In this document: piece after piece, positions 6,176 to 6,187 of the stretch
Numbering within the stretch: the stretch's first letter is position 1
Layout of the letters: each line of letters opens with the position of its first letter
Origin: Bacteroidia bacterium
GTDB taxonomy: Bacteria; Bacteroidota; Bacteroidia; Bacteroidales; Dysgonomonadaceae
Reading direction: 5' to 3'
Length of the DNA stretch: 6,187 nt
NCBI GenBank assembly: GCA_025999435.1
Contig: BNXH01000085.1
Location: 1-6,187 of the forward strand
The notes under the pieces: model-generated
What the model saw: only the letters and a program-made list of their open reading frames with translations
Told to the model about the DNA's origin: nothing
The model's database searches: none
Made by a program: the position numbers and the translations under genes

Positions 6176-6187
6176 ATTTTCCCGGTG

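Larger units (their letters stand above)
5432..6187 (-). pseudogene. Radical SAM-type protein, interrupted by a 228-bp insertion; 5' end outside window
   Basis: The 3' part (5947-5432, about 171 codons) reads GIRPYRDIETVLQGRKTAVL, then MDNNVLAS, KVDFNQGLDSRLVTDEIAGL and a C-terminal region ending EYKAR. From memory, GxIRPYxDIE..VLMDNNVLAS..VDFNQGLDxR follows the CxxCxVPxxEG segment of a family of radical SAM proteins found on Bacteroidales mobile elements; the cysteine motif would lie to the right of this window. A separate 5' stub, HREN, is visible at 6187-6176. Between them lies the inserted element, which brings stops in this frame (TAG at 5989-5987 just upstream of the 3' part). A TTG at 5914 could start a fragment, but it would lack the cluster-binding region. 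The gene converges on the nuclease gene with a 2-nt gap and no terminator between. The assignment rests on motif recall, and the substrate is unknown. Confidence 0.7.

Overview
The window looks like chromosomal DNA of a Bacteroidales bacterium (Bacteroides, Parabacteroides or a relative). The evidence is a secreted GH3 glycosidase of Bacteroidetes type, AT-rich leaders with no strong Shine-Dalgarno sequence, a perfect TAnnTTTG -7 box before the first gene, and a pair of small MerR-like helix-turn-helix genes typical of Bacteroidales integrative conjugative elements. No integrase, relaxase, tRNA, rRNA or CRISPR array is visible.

Layout. 52-2436 (+) is an intact, exported GH3 beta-glycosidase with its own promoter box and a strong intrinsic terminator (2450-2494). 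2495-3349 is about 850 bases of AT-rich DNA without a convincing gene. It holds only possible remnants: a minus-strand open frame, short ORFs sharing a YTKS motif in opposite orientations, a small hydrophobic ORF and several short hairpins. 3350-4086 (+) carries the two HTH proteins, closed by a terminator at 4114-4146. 4289-5429 (+) is a YhcG/DUF1016-type PD-(D/E)XK nuclease gene broken by one extra T in a T-run, next to a pair of near-identical 25-bp palindromes in the interdomain hinge. 5432-6187 (-) is a radical SAM-type gene, convergent with the nuclease gene at a 2-nt gap. Its 5' part runs off the window, and it is split by a 228-bp non-coding element.

The most striking object is that element (5948-6175). 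It has perfect 21-bp terminal inverted repeats, a 7-bp-arm hairpin just inside each end, an inner 8-bp repeat, and a perfect 18-bp inverted repeat at its core. The core includes CACTGAG heptamers spaced 10-11 bp apart. Removing exactly these 228 bp (76 codons) rejoins the host gene in frame as ...HREN-GIRPYRD..., and there is no obvious target duplication. It behaves like a MITE-type or structured intervening element, and I do not recognise its family.

How the parts relate. The GH3 gene is ordinary saccharolytic core content. The DNA from about 3300 onward has the character of an integrated element or accessory island: paired excisionase-like regulators, a nuclease and a radical SAM cargo gene. 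Two of its genes carry lesions (a one-base frameshift and an insertion), so this part of the island may be decaying or switched off.
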